Shown: positions 23,794-33,399 of the stretch, one piece after another
How positions within the stretch are numbered: the stretch's first letter is position 1
Layout: every line of letters starts with the position of its first letter
NCBI GenBank assembly: GCA_020054475.1
Contig: JAHWGJ010000011.1
Span: 1 to 49,822 of the forward strand
Direction of reading: 5' to 3'
DNA length: 49,822 nt
Source: Thermoplasmata archaeon
Lineage (GTDB): Archaea > Thermoplasmatota > E2 > DHVEG-1
Notes under the pieces: model-generated
Database searches by the model: none
What the model saw: only the letters and a program-made list of their open reading frames with translations
What the model was told of the DNA's origin: nothing
Made by a program: the position numbers and the translations under genes

Positions 23794-25054
23794 AGGAAAA
23801 GTATATTTAAATGGAAATTTAATAAATTGCTGCATTGGAATTAAAGATGGCAAAATTTCAAAAATTAAAAAAATTTTAATATCTGAAAATCACAAACATT
23901 TTGGTAATAGTTTAATAATACCTGCAGGTGTAGATATTCATGTACATTTTCGAGATCCTGGAATGACTCATAAAGAGGATTTTGTAACAGGGTCAAAATC
24001 AGCTGCATTTGGAGGTATTTCATGTGTTTTAGATATGCCAAATACAATTCCACAAACTACCACAGTTGAAGACATAAAAGAAAAAATAAAAATTGCAGAA
24101 AAAAAATCATACGTTGATTTTGGAATTTACTCTGGAATTACAAATAATAATATTGATAAAATACCTGAGATTAAAAAATATTGCAATGGATTTAAACTAT
24201 ATATGGGGGAATCTACTAATTCGATGAATTTCGATAACCAAAATTTAAAATCACTCAAAAAAATTGATTTTAATAATAAACCAATTTTAATTCATGCTGA
24301 AGATAAAGAATGTTTAGATAATAATGAATCCCTAGAAAAAAATCTAATAGATCATATGAAATCTAGACCACCTGAATGTGAACAGAAAGCTATAAATGAT
24401 GTTATAAATAAGTTATATGGAAATAATTTGAAAATTCATATTTGTCATATTTCGTCATATGAAGGAATTAATTTAATAAAAAAATTTAAAGATATAACCT
24501 GCGGGGTAACACCACATCATTTACTTTTAAATGTAGAAAATATAAGAAAAAATCAAAGTTTTTTCAAAACTAATCCTCCTATAAGACAAAACTGTGTAAG
24601 AGAATATCTTTTCAAATCTATACAAAATAACATTATTGATGTTATCGAATCAGATCATGCACCTCATACATTTAATGAGAAAAATATTGATTTTGATATG
24701 GCCCCATCAGGTATTCCCAATGTTGAGACAATGCTACCTATATTTTTATATTTAACATATAAAGGAAAAATATCACTTAATAAAATTGTCGAACTATTTA
24801 GTGAAAAACCATCTGAAATATTGAACATCCCAAAAGGTAAAATTGAAATTGGAAGGGATGCTGATTTATTAATAATTGATTTAAAAAATACATGTAAAAT
24901 TAAGAAAGATAACTTACATTATAAATGCGAATGGTCTACTTTTGAAAATTTTCGAGCGATATTCCCAAAACATGTATTTATTAGAGGGGAACATCTTATC
25001 AGAGATGGTGAGATTATTTTAAATAAAGGTTCCGGTAATTTTATCGGAGGATAA
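23777..25054 (+). CDS. pyrC: Dihydroorotase
   Basis: 425 residues of the amidohydrolase superfamily. The binuclear metal site is visible: HVHFRDPG (His55, His57), carbamylated Lys140 in NGFKLYMGES, His in ILIHAEDK and HICHISS, and the catalytic Asp in ESDHAPH. It interconverts carbamoyl-aspartate and dihydroorotate in pyrimidine synthesis. AAGGAG lies nine bases before the ATG, inside the AMMECR1 gene. Its end carries GGAGG for the next gene, three bases away, so translation coupling is likely. Confidence 0.96.
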   Translation: MDLTVEGKVYLNGNLINCCIGIKDGKISKIKKILISENHKHFGNSLIIPAGVDIHVHFRDPGMTHKEDFVTGSKSAAFGGISCVLDMPNTIPQTTTVEDIKEKIKIAEKKSYVDFGIYSGITNNNIDKIPEIKKYCNGFKLYMGESTNSMNFDNQNLKSLKKIDFNNKPILIHAEDKECLDNNESLEKNLIDHMKSRPPECEQKAINDVINKLYGNNLKIHICHISSYEGINLIKKFKDITCGVTPHHLLLNVENIRKNQSFFKTNPPIRQNCVREYLFKSIQNNIIDVIESDHAPHTFNEKNIDFDMAPSGIPNVETMLPIFLYLTYKGKISLNKIVELFSEKPSEILNIPKGKIEIGRDADLLIIDLKNTCKIKKDNLHYKCEWSTFENFRAIFPKHVFIRGEHLIRDGEIILNKGSGNFIGG

Positions 25055-25057
25055 AAT

Positions 25058-25540
25058 ATGTTTGATTTATTTCCAGATTGGTTTCAAATTTTTTTCGGGT
25101 CAATGATTCCCTTTCTTGAATCAAGATATATAATTCCATATGCTATGTGGGAATTCAATTGGCAATGGTGGGAAGCTTTTCCTTTGGCAATTATAGGTAA
25201 TATTATACCGATTCCATTTGTATTGATTTTTTTTAAATATATTGAAAAATACCTTAGAAAATATGTTTTTTGGTCAAATATGATGGATAAAATTTTTGAA
25301 AAAACCAGAAGAAAAGCTAATAAAAATATTGAAAATTACGAAACTTTTGGTTTACTTTTATTTGTTGCCATACCATTGCCATTTACTGGGGCATGGACTG
25401 GTTCTTTAATCGCATATTTATTTGATTTAAATTTTTATAAATCATTATTTGTAATTTTTTTAGGAGTTATTATTTCTTCAACTATTATGATTATTTTATA
25501 TTCAACTGGTTTAATAATTTGGATATCTATAAATGGTTGA
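25058..25540 (+). CDS. Small multidrug export family membrane protein (COG2426 type)
   Basis: A 160-residue membrane protein with a conserved opening FFGSMIPFLESRYIIPYAM, then LAIIGNIIPIPFVLIFF, and ALPLPFTGAWTGSL-like IPLPFTGAWTGSLIAYLF. These match the family annotated as small multi-drug export protein; actual transport is unproven, and its motifs resemble DedA-type half-loops. GGAGG lies inside the pyrC end, five bases before its ATG. Confidence 0.88.
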   Translation: MFDLFPDWFQIFFGSMIPFLESRYIIPYAMWEFNWQWWEAFPLAIIGNIIPIPFVLIFFKYIEKYLRKYVFWSNMMDKIFEKTRRKANKNIENYETFGLLLFVAIPLPFTGAWTGSLIAYLFDLNFYKSLFVIFLGVIISSTIMIILYSTGLIIWISING

Positions 25541-25556
25541 AATACAAGGTGTTAAT

Positions 25557-26354
25557 ATGGATGAAGAGATTAAGATAGCAGCATATAACACTGTTAATAA
25601 AATATATAGAAAAATTAAAAAAATTCAATTATCAGAATATCACAAATTTGGTATGAATGTTGGGATAGGGGCTGATGGGACTCCAACTAAATATATAGAT
25701 AAAGTTGCTGAAGATATTGCAATAAATTATATAAAAAAATTAAAAACAAAAATAAATATTTTATCCGAAGAAGCAGGTTTTTTAGATTATAATGGTGATT
25801 ATACTTTTGTTATTGATCCTATTGATGGAACAAGGAATGCTGTTAGAGGTATACCATTATATTCAATTTCAATCGGTGTAGGCAAACATAAATTGGAAGA
25901 TATTGAATTTGGTATTGTAAAAAATATACCAACAGGTGATGTTTATACTGCTGAGAAAGGGAATGGTGCTTTTTTTAATAAAAAACGCATTAGTACTCCT
26001 GATTTACCAGATAAAGAAATAATTTTTTCATTTAGCAACTGGAATATTTTTCAAAATGATCTTTCTGAATTTAATATATATGATAAATTACGTTCATTAG
26101 GATGCGCGTCAATTGAAATGTGTATGGTGGCAAGTGGAGCTCTTGATTTATATGTTGTAAGTGAAGAATATCTTCGAGTAACTGATATTGCAGCAGCATA
26201 CTTAATTGTAAATGAAGCAGGGGGCTTAGTTACGAATATTAAAGGTAATAAATTAGATATTAATTTAAATTTAGATAATCGAACCAGTGTAATTACCGCA
26301 TGTAACACAGATATGATTAATAGAATTATTAATAGATGTAAAGATTTAAAATAG
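25557..26354 (+). CDS. suhB: Inositol monophosphatase/fructose-1,6-bisphosphatase family
   Basis: About 265 residues with the signature DPIDGTRNAVRG near residue 85, the earlier metal-binding ILSEEAGF, and the late LRVTDIAAAYLIVNEAGG. Archaeal enzymes of this family act on both inositol-1-phosphate and fructose-1,6-bisphosphate. I take the ATG at 25557, with AAGGTG before it; an earlier in-frame GTG-type start at 25533 would overlap the exporter gene. It sits just before GGGP synthase, so an ether-lipid head-group role is plausible but not shown. Confidence 0.93.
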   Translation: MDEEIKIAAYNTVNKIYRKIKKIQLSEYHKFGMNVGIGADGTPTKYIDKVAEDIAINYIKKLKTKINILSEEAGFLDYNGDYTFVIDPIDGTRNAVRGIPLYSISIGVGKHKLEDIEFGIVKNIPTGDVYTAEKGNGAFFNKKRISTPDLPDKEIIFSFSNWNIFQNDLSEFNIYDKLRSLGCASIEMCMVASGALDLYVVSEEYLRVTDIAAAYLIVNEAGGLVTNIKGNKLDINLNLDNRTSVITACNTDMINRIINRCKDLK

Positions 26355-26375
26355 TATATAATTATTTCAGTGCTG

Positions 26376-27113
26376 ATGTCTATTAAAAACGATATTATTA
26401 AAATTATTAGTAATAGAAAAATACATTTTTCTTTAATTGATCCTGATAAACAATCTCCAAAAGTTGCTGGATCATTAGCAAAAATCTCAGAAGATTCAGG
26501 TTCAACAGCAATTATGATTGGAGGTTCAACTATCATCTCTCAAAAACAGGTAGATGAAACAATTAAATCGATAAAATATAATTGTAATTTACCAACTATA
26601 TTATTTCCCTCTGGCGCTAAATATCTTAGTAATTATGCTGATGCTGTTTTTTTCATGAGTCTTTTAAATTCAAGAAATTTAAATTATGTAATTAGAGAAC
26701 ATGTTAAAGGGGCATCTTTTATAAAAAAAACAAATATTGAACCTATTTCAATGGGCTATGTTATTGTCGAACCTGGTATGACAGCTGGACGAATCGGTGA
26801 AGTTGATTTAATTAAAAGAAATGATATTGAAACAGCTATTGGCTATGCTCTTTCAGCTCAATATTTGGGAATGGATTTTTTTTATTTAGAAGCTGGTTCA
26901 GGTGCAGAAAAACCTGTTTCTGATAAGATGATAAGAGAAGTAAAAAAAAATATTGATATTCCGTTAATTGTTGGAGGCGGTATTCGTGATTTATATACTG
27001 CCAAAAAAAAAGCATTAGCTGGAGCAGATATTATAGTAACAGGTACAACCCTGGAAGAAGATATTAATTTAAAAAAGACCCTTACCGATATTGTAAAAGC
27101 ATTGGAGATTTAG
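26376..27113 (+). CDS. (S)-3-O-geranylgeranylglyceryl phosphate synthase
   Basis: About 245 residues with the barrel motifs of group II GGGP synthases: HFSLIDPDKQSPK, MIGGSTIISQ, YLEAGSGAEKPVS and IVGGGIRDLYTAKK. It joins geranylgeranyl diphosphate to glycerol-1-phosphate, the first committed step of archaeal lipid synthesis. The ATG at 26376 is preferred over a GTG two codons upstream. It is followed six bases later by UbiX and is one of three lipid genes in the window with the two reductases. Confidence 0.96.
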   Translation: MSIKNDIIKIISNRKIHFSLIDPDKQSPKVAGSLAKISEDSGSTAIMIGGSTIISQKQVDETIKSIKYNCNLPTILFPSGAKYLSNYADAVFFMSLLNSRNLNYVIREHVKGASFIKKTNIEPISMGYVIVEPGMTAGRIGEVDLIKRNDIETAIGYALSAQYLGMDFFYLEAGSGAEKPVSDKMIREVKKNIDIPLIVGGGIRDLYTAKKKALAGADIIVTGTTLEEDINLKKTLTDIVKALEI

Positions 27114-27119
27114 ACTGTT

Positions 27120-27671
27120 ATGAAAATTTTAGTGGGTATTACAGGCGCATCTGGATGTATTTATGGCATTAGATTAATTGAAGAGTTAAAAAAAAATGGG
27201 ATTGAGACTCATATAATAATTTCAGAAAAAGCTGAAAATATAATTGAATATGAAACCACCTATAAAATAGATGAAATTGAAAAATTAGCAGATAAAAGAT
27301 ATAATAATACTGATTTATTCGCAGCTCCTTCAAGCGGATCTTATAAATTAGATGGAATGATAATTTCTCCTTGTAGTATAAAGACTCTGTCATCAATTGC
27401 TAATGGTTTTTGTAATAATTTAATTTCTAGATCGGCTACATGTTGTCTAAAAGAGGGAAGAAAATTGGTTATGATAATACGAGAAACTCCGTTAGATTTA
27501 GCATGTATAGAAAATATGAAAAGAGCTAAACTTGGGGGGGCAATAATTTTACCAGCAATGCCTGCCTTTTATTACTCTCCCAAAAAAATTGATGATTTAG
27601 TAAACTTTATTGTTGGCAAAACCTTAGATCAATTAAATATTAAGCATAATATGTATAATAGATGGGAATAA
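27120..27671 (+). CDS. ubiX: UbiX-type flavin prenyltransferase
   Basis: 183 residues with VGITGASGCIYGIRL at the N-terminus, the SPCSIKTLSSIANGFCNNLISR block, KEGRKLVMIIRETPLD and the late MPAFYYSPKKIDDLVNF. The enzyme attaches a dimethylallyl group to FMN, forming the cofactor of UbiD decarboxylases. It ends the AMMECR1-to-GGGPS operon, which makes the prenyl connection natural. Its stop lies one base from the convergent guaAA stop. Confidence 0.95.
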   Translation: MKILVGITGASGCIYGIRLIEELKKNGIETHIIISEKAENIIEYETTYKIDEIEKLADKRYNNTDLFAAPSSGSYKLDGMIISPCSIKTLSSIANGFCNNLISRSATCCLKEGRKLVMIIRETPLDLACIENMKRAKLGGAIILPAMPAFYYSPKKIDDLVNFIVGKTLDQLNIKHNMYNRWE

Positions 27672-27672
27672 T

Positions 27673-28248
27673 TTAGTTAGATTCACATAATTTTATGAAG
27701 TTTTTAAAAAATTGAATACCATATTCTGTGTGTTCAACTTCGGGATGAAACTGAAAACCATATAACGATTTATCTTTATGTTTAATTATTTGTATTTCAC
27801 AATTTTCACTGTTTGCTAAATTAATAAAATTATTTGGAATTTTTGTAACTTCATCGTTATGTGATTCCCATACTATTGATTTTTTAACAATATTATTAAA
27901 AATAGGATCTTTTTCAAAGATAATTAATTCAACTTTTCCAAATTCTGGAATTTTTGAAGGTTCGACTTTTCCTCCATAATGGCGAGCAATGAATTGATGA
28001 CCTGCACAAATACCAATAATTGGAATTTCTACTTTATCAAGTATTTCAGCACAATTACCTAAGTTGCCTTCCAATCCAATTCTAGGTGAACCTCCTGATA
28101 AAACTAAGCCATTTACTTTCTCATTTAAAATTTCTTTAACCGGTGTAGTATTTTGAATAATTTTTGTGTCAACATCAAGGTATTTTAAAGTACGCCATTC
28201 TCGATGGGTCCATTGACCACCATTATCGATTACAAAAATTTTTGTCAT
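27673..28248 (-). CDS. guaAA: GMP synthase glutaminase subunit (GuaAA)
   Basis: 191-residue class I glutamine amidotransferase. It has VIDNGGQWTHREWR at the start, the nucleophile Cys81 in GICAGHQF, and the His-Glu pair in FHPEVEHTEYG near residue 167. It releases ammonia from glutamine for GuaAB. Archaea have the two halves as separate genes, in contrast to the fused bacterial GuaA. It follows guaAB by 37 bases, the last gene of the purE-guaAB-guaAA unit. Confidence 0.97.
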   Translation of the reverse strand: MTKIFVIDNGGQWTHREWRTLKYLDVDTKIIQNTTPVKEILNEKVNGLVLSGGSPRIGLEGNLGNCAEILDKVEIPIIGICAGHQFIARHYGGKVEPSKIPEFGKVELIIFEKDPIFNNIVKKSIVWESHNDEVTKIPNNFINLANSENCEIQIIKHKDKSLYGFQFHPEVEHTEYGIQFFKNFIKLCESN

Positions 28249-28285
28249 GATATTTTATTTCCTAATCCTTACCTATTTATTTATA

Positions 28286-29233
28286 TTACTCCCATTCAAC
28301 AGTACCTGGGGGCTTATTTGTGATATCGTAAACAACTCTATTTATTTTATTTCCAAGATTATTCGTGATTTTGTTAGAAATTTTTTCTATTATATCTGAT
28401 GGTATTTTACTAAATACACATGTCATTGCATCTATACTTTGTACAGCTCTAATTGCAATAACAAATCCATAAGCTCTTTTGTCTCCTTGAACTCCAACAG
28501 ATTTTGTTGGCAAGAGAACAGCAAAATATTGCCAGGGCAATTCCATATTATTATTTTTTGCTGCATTTTCAATTTCTTTTTCAACAATATCGCATGCTTC
28601 TCTAACAATTTGAGTTCTTTCTCTTGTAGCTTCTCCTAATATTCTTATTGCTAATCCTGGTCCTGGAAATGGTTGTTTTTCTGATACGATTAATTTTAAG
28701 GATCTTGCAACTTTTCTTACTTCATCTTTATATAAATCCCGTAGAGGCTCAATTAATTTTAAGTTCATATCTTCAGGTAAACCTCCAACATTGTGGTGTG
28801 ATTTTATTGTATCTCTAAAATCATCACCAGATTCTATCCAATCTGGTGCTATTGTCCCCTGTACAAGATATTCAATTTTTTCATCTTTTGCAACATTTTC
28901 AAATATTCTTATAAAGTTTTCACCAATGATTTTTCTTTTTTCCTCTGGATCAAAAACACCTTTTAAAGATTCAAAAAACATATCGGATGCATCAATAAAC
29001 CTATAATTTAATTTCATATGTTCCATCAATTTTTTTATTGATTCGGGTTCATTTTTCCTCATATATCCTGTGTCGACATTGACTGCAATTAGATTATCTC
29101 CTATCGCTTTGTTAACTAAAGAAGCGCATACTGTACTATCTACACCACCTGAAAAAGCGATTAATGTTCTTCCTTTAATGTCCTGTCTAATTTTTTTTAT
29201 TGTTTCTTCAATAAATTTTTCCGATTTAAACAT
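28286..29233 (-). CDS. guaAB: GMP synthase ATP-pyrophosphatase subunit (GuaAB)
   Basis: 315 residues with the PP-loop SGGVDST at residues 28-34, GLPEDMNLKLIEPLRDLYKD, PFPGPGLAIRI and a C-terminal dimerisation domain ending with VYDITNKPPGTVEWE, which binds XMP. It amidates XMP to GMP using ammonia from GuaAA. purE ends nine bases upstream, so the three genes form a purine operon. Confidence 0.97.
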   Translation of the reverse strand: MFKSEKFIEETIKKIRQDIKGRTLIAFSGGVDSTVCASLVNKAIGDNLIAVNVDTGYMRKNEPESIKKLMEHMKLNYRFIDASDMFFESLKGVFDPEEKRKIIGENFIRIFENVAKDEKIEYLVQGTIAPDWIESGDDFRDTIKSHHNVGGLPEDMNLKLIEPLRDLYKDEVRKVARSLKLIVSEKQPFPGPGLAIRILGEATRERTQIVREACDIVEKEIENAAKNNNMELPWQYFAVLLPTKSVGVQGDKRAYGFVIAIRAVQSIDAMTCVFSKIPSDIIEKISNKITNNLGNKINRVVYDITNKPPGTVEWE

Positions 29234-29242
29234 AAAATACCA

Positions 29243-29689
29243 CTATTTTGATAATATTTTCTCTCTCATTTTTTTCCTATATTCATCAATTTGTAGCTTA
29301 ATTTTTTTATCTTTTAAAGCTAGTATTTCTATTGCTAATAATGCTGCATTATCACCTCTATCTAAACCAACTGCTGCTACAGGTATACCTGGAGGCATTT
29401 GAATAATTGATAAAATTGAATCAAAATTTACCTTTCCACTAACTGGAACTCCTATTACAGGTTTTATGGTTTGAGAAGCTATACTTCCAGGTAATGCAGC
29501 GGCAAGACCGGCGATTCCAATGAAAACATCAGCATCACTTTCAATAATAATTTTTTTTAGAAAATCAGGCGTTCTATGCGCAGAGGCTACAATAATTTCA
29601 TATTCAACATCAAATTCTTCAAGAATTTTTTTAGCTTTTTCTGCAATTGGCATATCTGATTTCGATCCTAAAATAATATGAATATTCAT
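29243..29689 (-). CDS. purE: N5-carboxyaminoimidazole ribonucleotide mutase
   Basis: About 148 residues with [10 protein letters not shown] at the start, [25 protein letters not shown] and ALLAIEIL, the full PurE pattern. It moves the carboxylate in the sixth purine step. The ATG at 29689 is chosen rather than an in-frame TTG three codons upstream, because the latter has no ribosome-binding site either and the family starts at MNIHII-like strands. It leads the purine operon that is divergent from topA. Confidence 0.95.
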   Translation of the reverse strand: MNIHIILGSKSDMPIAEKAKKILEEFDVEYEIIVASAHRTPDFLKKIIIESDADVFIGIAGLAAALPGSIASQTIKPVIGVPVSGKVNFDSILSIIQMPPGIPVAAVGLDRGDNAALLAIEILALKDKKIKLQIDEYRKKMREKILSK

Positions 29690-29767
29690 AAATATCAATT
29701 CTCGATATATAAGACTATTAATTAATTGTTTCTACTCTCCGATATTTCATCAAAAAATAAATATATG

Positions 29768-29794
29768 AATTGTTTATGTTGAAAGCAAACAATT
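29768..29794. promoter_or_regulatory. Inverted repeat in the purE-topA divergent region
   Basis: AATTGTTT at 29768-29775 and AAACAATT at 29787-29794 form a perfect 8-bp inverted repeat with an 11-base spacer, ending 12 bases before the topA ATG. It may be an operator or a leader hairpin that covers the ribosome-binding region of topA. Confidence 0.4.
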
Positions 29795-29806
29795 GATTGG
29801 AATAAT

Positions 29807-31807
29807 ATGAAATTAGTCATCTGTGAAAAAAACATTTCTGCTCGAAATATTGCATATATTCTTTCCAAGGGTAAATTAAACAATATAAGAATTGGTAAAA
29901 CACCGGTTTATGAGTTTAAGAAAAATGATGAAATATGGAATATAATTGGTTTAAGAGGTCATATAATATCTCGGGATTATCCTGAAAAATTTAAATGGTG
30001 GAAAGAAGAAAATCTAATGGAAATGATTAATGAAGAACCATGTAGACTTGTTAGTGAAAAGGATATAGCTAATTCCTTAAAAAATCTTGTAAAAAATAAT
30101 CCGGATATAATTGTTGCAACTGATTTTGATAGGGAAGGAGAATTAATCGGTGTAGAAGCAATTAATTTGATAAAAGATTATAATAAAATAAACAAAATAA
30201 AAAGAGCTAAATTCAGTGCAATAACAAATTTTGAAATTTCAAATGCCTTTGATAATTTAACAGAAGTTGATTATAATCTTTCATATGCAGGGGAATCTAG
30301 ACAAATCATTGATTTAGCATGGGGTGCTGTATTAACTAGATTTATTTCTCTTGTTTCAAATAAAACTGGAAAAGATTTTCTATCTATTGGTAGAGTACAA
30401 TCACCAACTCTTGCACTTCTAGTTGAAAAAGAAAAAGAAATTAAAAAATTTAATCCAAAAACATTTTGGAAAATCAATGCTAAATTAAAAAAAGACGAAA
30501 TATTTGATTCAACTCATATTGAAGGACAATTTTGGGATGAAGATAAAGTTAAAAAAATTTACGATAAGATTAAAGATAAAAAGGACGCAAAAATAAAAAA
30601 AGTAAATAAAAAAATAAATAAGGAATATCCGCCAGCTCCCTTCAATACAACATCTTTCTTACAGACTGCTTCATATCTTAGAATCCCAACATCAAAGGCA
30701 ATGGCCATAGCAGAAGAACTTTATATTTCGGGATTAATATCATATCCTAGAACAGATAATACAGTTTATCCTAATACATTAAATATTAAAGGAATATTAA
30801 AAAAATTAATAGAATCAAATTTTTCAAAAGAAGCTAATGAGGTTATTAATAATAGAAGACAGCATCCTACAAGAGGAAAGAAAAAAACAACTGACCATCC
30901 GCCAATACATCCGGTTTCTGTGCCAAGCAAGAAATTAACCCTTGATCAAGAAAAAATATATGAACTTATTTGTAGGCGCTTTTTAGCAACTCTTTCTAAA
31001 GATTCTATATCTGAAACAGTAGATGTTTCTTTGGATATTTCTGGGGAAGAATTTAAAGCTAGCGGATATAGATTAATTGAGTCTAATTGGAAATCAATAT
31101 ACAAATATATAAAAGAAAAAAGAAAACCCATCCCTGAATTAATTGAAAATGAAATAATAAAGGTAAAACAAATTATTTTGAAAAAAGATAAAACGAAACC
31201 ACCTCAAAGATATACTGAAGGATCTCTAATAGTGACGATGGAAAAATTATTATTAGGTACAAAATCAACTAGACCTGAGGTAATAAGTAAATTATATTCT
31301 AGAAAATATATCACAAAATCACCTTTGGCTCCTACTCCAATAGCAATAGCAGTTATTGAATCAATGAAGAATTGTGATGTTATTAAATCAGAAATGACAG
31401 CTAGATTAGAAAAAGATATGAATCTTATTGCTGAAAATAAAAAAACACTTCAGGATACAGTTAAGGAATCTAGAAGTATGCTAACAAAAGTAATTAAATC
31501 ACTTGAAAATAATAAGGTTTCAATAAAAACAAATATTAATAATGCGCATTTTGAACAAAATAATTATGGGATATGTCCAAAATGTGGAAAGAATCTTATT
31601 TTAATTATATCAAGAAATAAGAAACGCTTTATCGGATGCACAGGATATCCCACTTGTAAAAATACCTATCCTTTACCACAAAAAGGTTTCATATCAAAAA
31701 CAGATATGATATGTGAATCATGTAAAACACCAATAATAATGGTTAGAACAAAAGGAAAAAAACCTTGGAATATGTGCTTTGATATGAAGTGTTCGGCCCA
31801 GAAATAA
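29807..31807 (+). CDS. topA: DNA topoisomerase I (type IA)
   Basis: 666 residues. The TOPRIM domain comes first (KLVICEKNISARNIAYIL, then ATDFDREGELIG). The catalytic Tyr313 lies in SGLISYPRTDNT, with SIGRVQSPTLALL between. The C-terminus carries two zinc ribbons: CPKCGKN...CTGYPTC and CESCKTP...CFDMKC. It relaxes negative supercoils. This is the ordinary archaeal form with no reverse gyrase helicase part, which fits a mesophilic host. Its end is seven bases from the convergent mtnA stop. Confidence 0.97.
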   Translation: MKLVICEKNISARNIAYILSKGKLNNIRIGKTPVYEFKKNDEIWNIIGLRGHIISRDYPEKFKWWKEENLMEMINEEPCRLVSEKDIANSLKNLVKNNPDIIVATDFDREGELIGVEAINLIKDYNKINKIKRAKFSAITNFEISNAFDNLTEVDYNLSYAGESRQIIDLAWGAVLTRFISLVSNKTGKDFLSIGRVQSPTLALLVEKEKEIKKFNPKTFWKINAKLKKDEIFDSTHIEGQFWDEDKVKKIYDKIKDKKDAKIKKVNKKINKEYPPAPFNTTSFLQTASYLRIPTSKAMAIAEELYISGLISYPRTDNTVYPNTLNIKGILKKLIESNFSKEANEVINNRRQHPTRGKKKTTDHPPIHPVSVPSKKLTLDQEKIYELICRRFLATLSKDSISETVDVSLDISGEEFKASGYRLIESNWKSIYKYIKEKRKPIPELIENEIIKVKQIILKKDKTKPPQRYTEGSLIVTMEKLLLGTKSTRPEVISKLYSRKYITKSPLAPTPIAIAVIESMKNCDVIKSEMTARLEKDMNLIAENKKTLQDTVKESRSMLTKVIKSLENNKVSIKTNINNAHFEQNNYGICPKCGKNLILIISRNKKRFIGCTGYPTCKNTYPLPQKGFISKTDMICESCKTPIIMVRTKGKKPWNMCFDMKCSAQK

Positions 31808-31814
31808 TATCTAT

Positions 31815-32768
31815 TTAAACTTTCATTATTCCATTTTCAGTTATAAATCCAGTTACATATTTTTTTGGTGTAACATCAAAAGCTGGATTTTTAATTTTTA
31901 TCCATAATGGCATAATGTTTTTACCATTTATGTTATACAACTCTTTTTCATTTCTCTCCTCAATTATTATTTCATCGCCTGATGAAATATTATTATCAAA
32001 AGTACTTAAGGGAGCTGCAACATAAAATGGTATTCCATTTTCTTTTGCAATAACAGCTTTTTCATAAGTACCAATTTTATTAGCAAAATCATGGTTTTTC
32101 GCTATCCTATCAGCGCCTGTAATTACTAAATCTATATCTCCTTTTTTTAGATAATATCCCGCTGCATTATCCACTATTAAACAATGATTTATACCTTCAT
32201 TTTTTAACTCCCATGAGGTTAATTGTCCTTGACAACGAGGTCTAGTCTCATCAACAAATACAAAAATTTTCTTACCATTTCTATTTGCAAGCCTTATTGG
32301 AGCAAGTGCAGTTCCATAATCAACGGTTGCCAACGCTCCAGCATTACAATGAGTTAGAATTTTCATTCCATCTTGAATTAATTTTTCACCATTTTCCCCA
32401 ATTTTTTTACATCTATTTACAATATCATTCAAATATTTTTTAGCTATATCTTTTGGTTTTTCACCCCTTTTTATGTTATCTAACATATAATCAAGCGCAT
32501 AAAAAAGATCAAAAGCAGTCGGTCTTGAGGATTTCAATTTTTTATAAGATTCAATTAAATCATGTCTGCCAAGAACCACCCCATATGCAGCAGCAACGCC
32601 AATTGCTGGGGCACCTCTAACTATCATTTCTTTAATTGCATAAACAACATCATCAACTGTTTTTGCAGTATATATTTCAAATTTAAATGGAAGTTTGCGT
32701 TGATCAATAATCTTCAATGTATTATCTTTAAAAAATAGAGCTTTTATTTTTTTACCATTTACTATCAT
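31815..32768 (-). CDS. mtnA: Methylthioribose-1-phosphate isomerase family (MtnA)
   Basis: 317 residues with the catalytic pair visible: Cys141 in LTHCNAGALATVDYGTALAP and Asp220 in ITGADRIAKN. VRGAPAIGVAAAYGV and the sugar-phosphate loop DETRPRCQGQLTSWEL are also in place. The enzyme turns 5-methylthioribose-1-phosphate into methylthioribulose-1-phosphate in methionine salvage. The ATG overlaps the stop of the aldolase-like gene (ATGA), so they are coupled. A ribose-1,5-bisphosphate isomerase role is less likely given the shape of the C-terminus. Confidence 0.9.
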   Translation of the reverse strand: MIVNGKKIKALFFKDNTLKIIDQRKLPFKFEIYTAKTVDDVVYAIKEMIVRGAPAIGVAAAYGVVLGRHDLIESYKKLKSSRPTAFDLFYALDYMLDNIKRGEKPKDIAKKYLNDIVNRCKKIGENGEKLIQDGMKILTHCNAGALATVDYGTALAPIRLANRNGKKIFVFVDETRPRCQGQLTSWELKNEGINHCLIVDNAAGYYLKKGDIDLVITGADRIAKNHDFANKIGTYEKAVIAKENGIPFYVAAPLSTFDNNISSGDEIIIEERNEKELYNINGKNIMPLWIKIKNPAFDVTPKKYVTGFITENGIMKV

Positions 32769-33295
32769 TTAACTTCCTCTATTAACTTATTTATTATATT
32801 TTGAATTTCATTTAAACTATTTCCAATAATAAAAATTCCATATTTTTCAGTAAATACAATATTGCTATCTCTAAATTTTAATAATATATCTTTTGCAATT
32901 TCAATTGAATCATCTTTAATTTTTTTTTCATTTGTTAATAAATTGGTTTTTAATTGAATAAGTACATTTTTTTCTCTTCTAGCATTTTGTATTATCCAAT
33001 GGAAAGTCATATTAAAATCTGGTTCATGTTTACCAATGATTAAAAATAATTTTTTTACTGGGTTGTAATCTGCAATTTCAATAAAATCATCTATTTGAAT
33101 TTTTTTTAAATTAGAATTTTCACAGTTTATAACAATTCGTTTTCCATATTTTATGCTTATAATTATATCCTCATCGATCTTGAAATTTAATTTTTCATTT
33201 AATTTTTTAATTAGTTCAATTATATCTGGAATAATCATAAAATTTGTTATTTCATTTGAAATTTTTATCGATTGAAAAGATTTATTATTTATCAT
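32765..33295 (-). CDS. Degenerate class II aldolase/adducin-like protein
   Basis: 176 residues whose outline follows class II aldolases: IDDFIEIAD...PVKKLF, then EPDFNMTFHWIIQNARREKNV corresponding to the PSSE...LH..IY..R block, and a C-terminal VFTEKYGIFIIGNSLNEIQN. In an active enzyme HxH follows the R-x-D-V segment and another His comes later; here the segment is LIQLKTNLL and no His pair is present. I infer a fold relative that lost zinc, possibly a partner of MtnA. The match is from pattern, so it is moderate. Confidence 0.55.
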   Translation of the reverse strand: MINNKSFQSIKISNEITNFMIIPDIIELIKKLNEKLNFKIDEDIIISIKYGKRIVINCENSNLKKIQIDDFIEIADYNPVKKLFLIIGKHEPDFNMTFHWIIQNARREKNVLIQLKTNLLTNEKKIKDDSIEIAKDILLKFRDSNIVFTEKYGIFIIGNSLNEIQNIINKLIEEVK

Positions 33296-33399
33296 TGAAA
33301 ATTCCTTAACTGTAATATTTCATTTAATATTCTTTTATTTTCAAAAATATATTATAGTTGGAATAGTTATTAATTTTATTAATTTATGAGGATTGAGAT

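Noticed and set aside
26051-26536. 161-codon minus-strand ORF across the IMPase and GGGP synthase genes
   Set aside because: It lies antisense to two well-recognised, conserved enzymes. Its length reflects their codon use.
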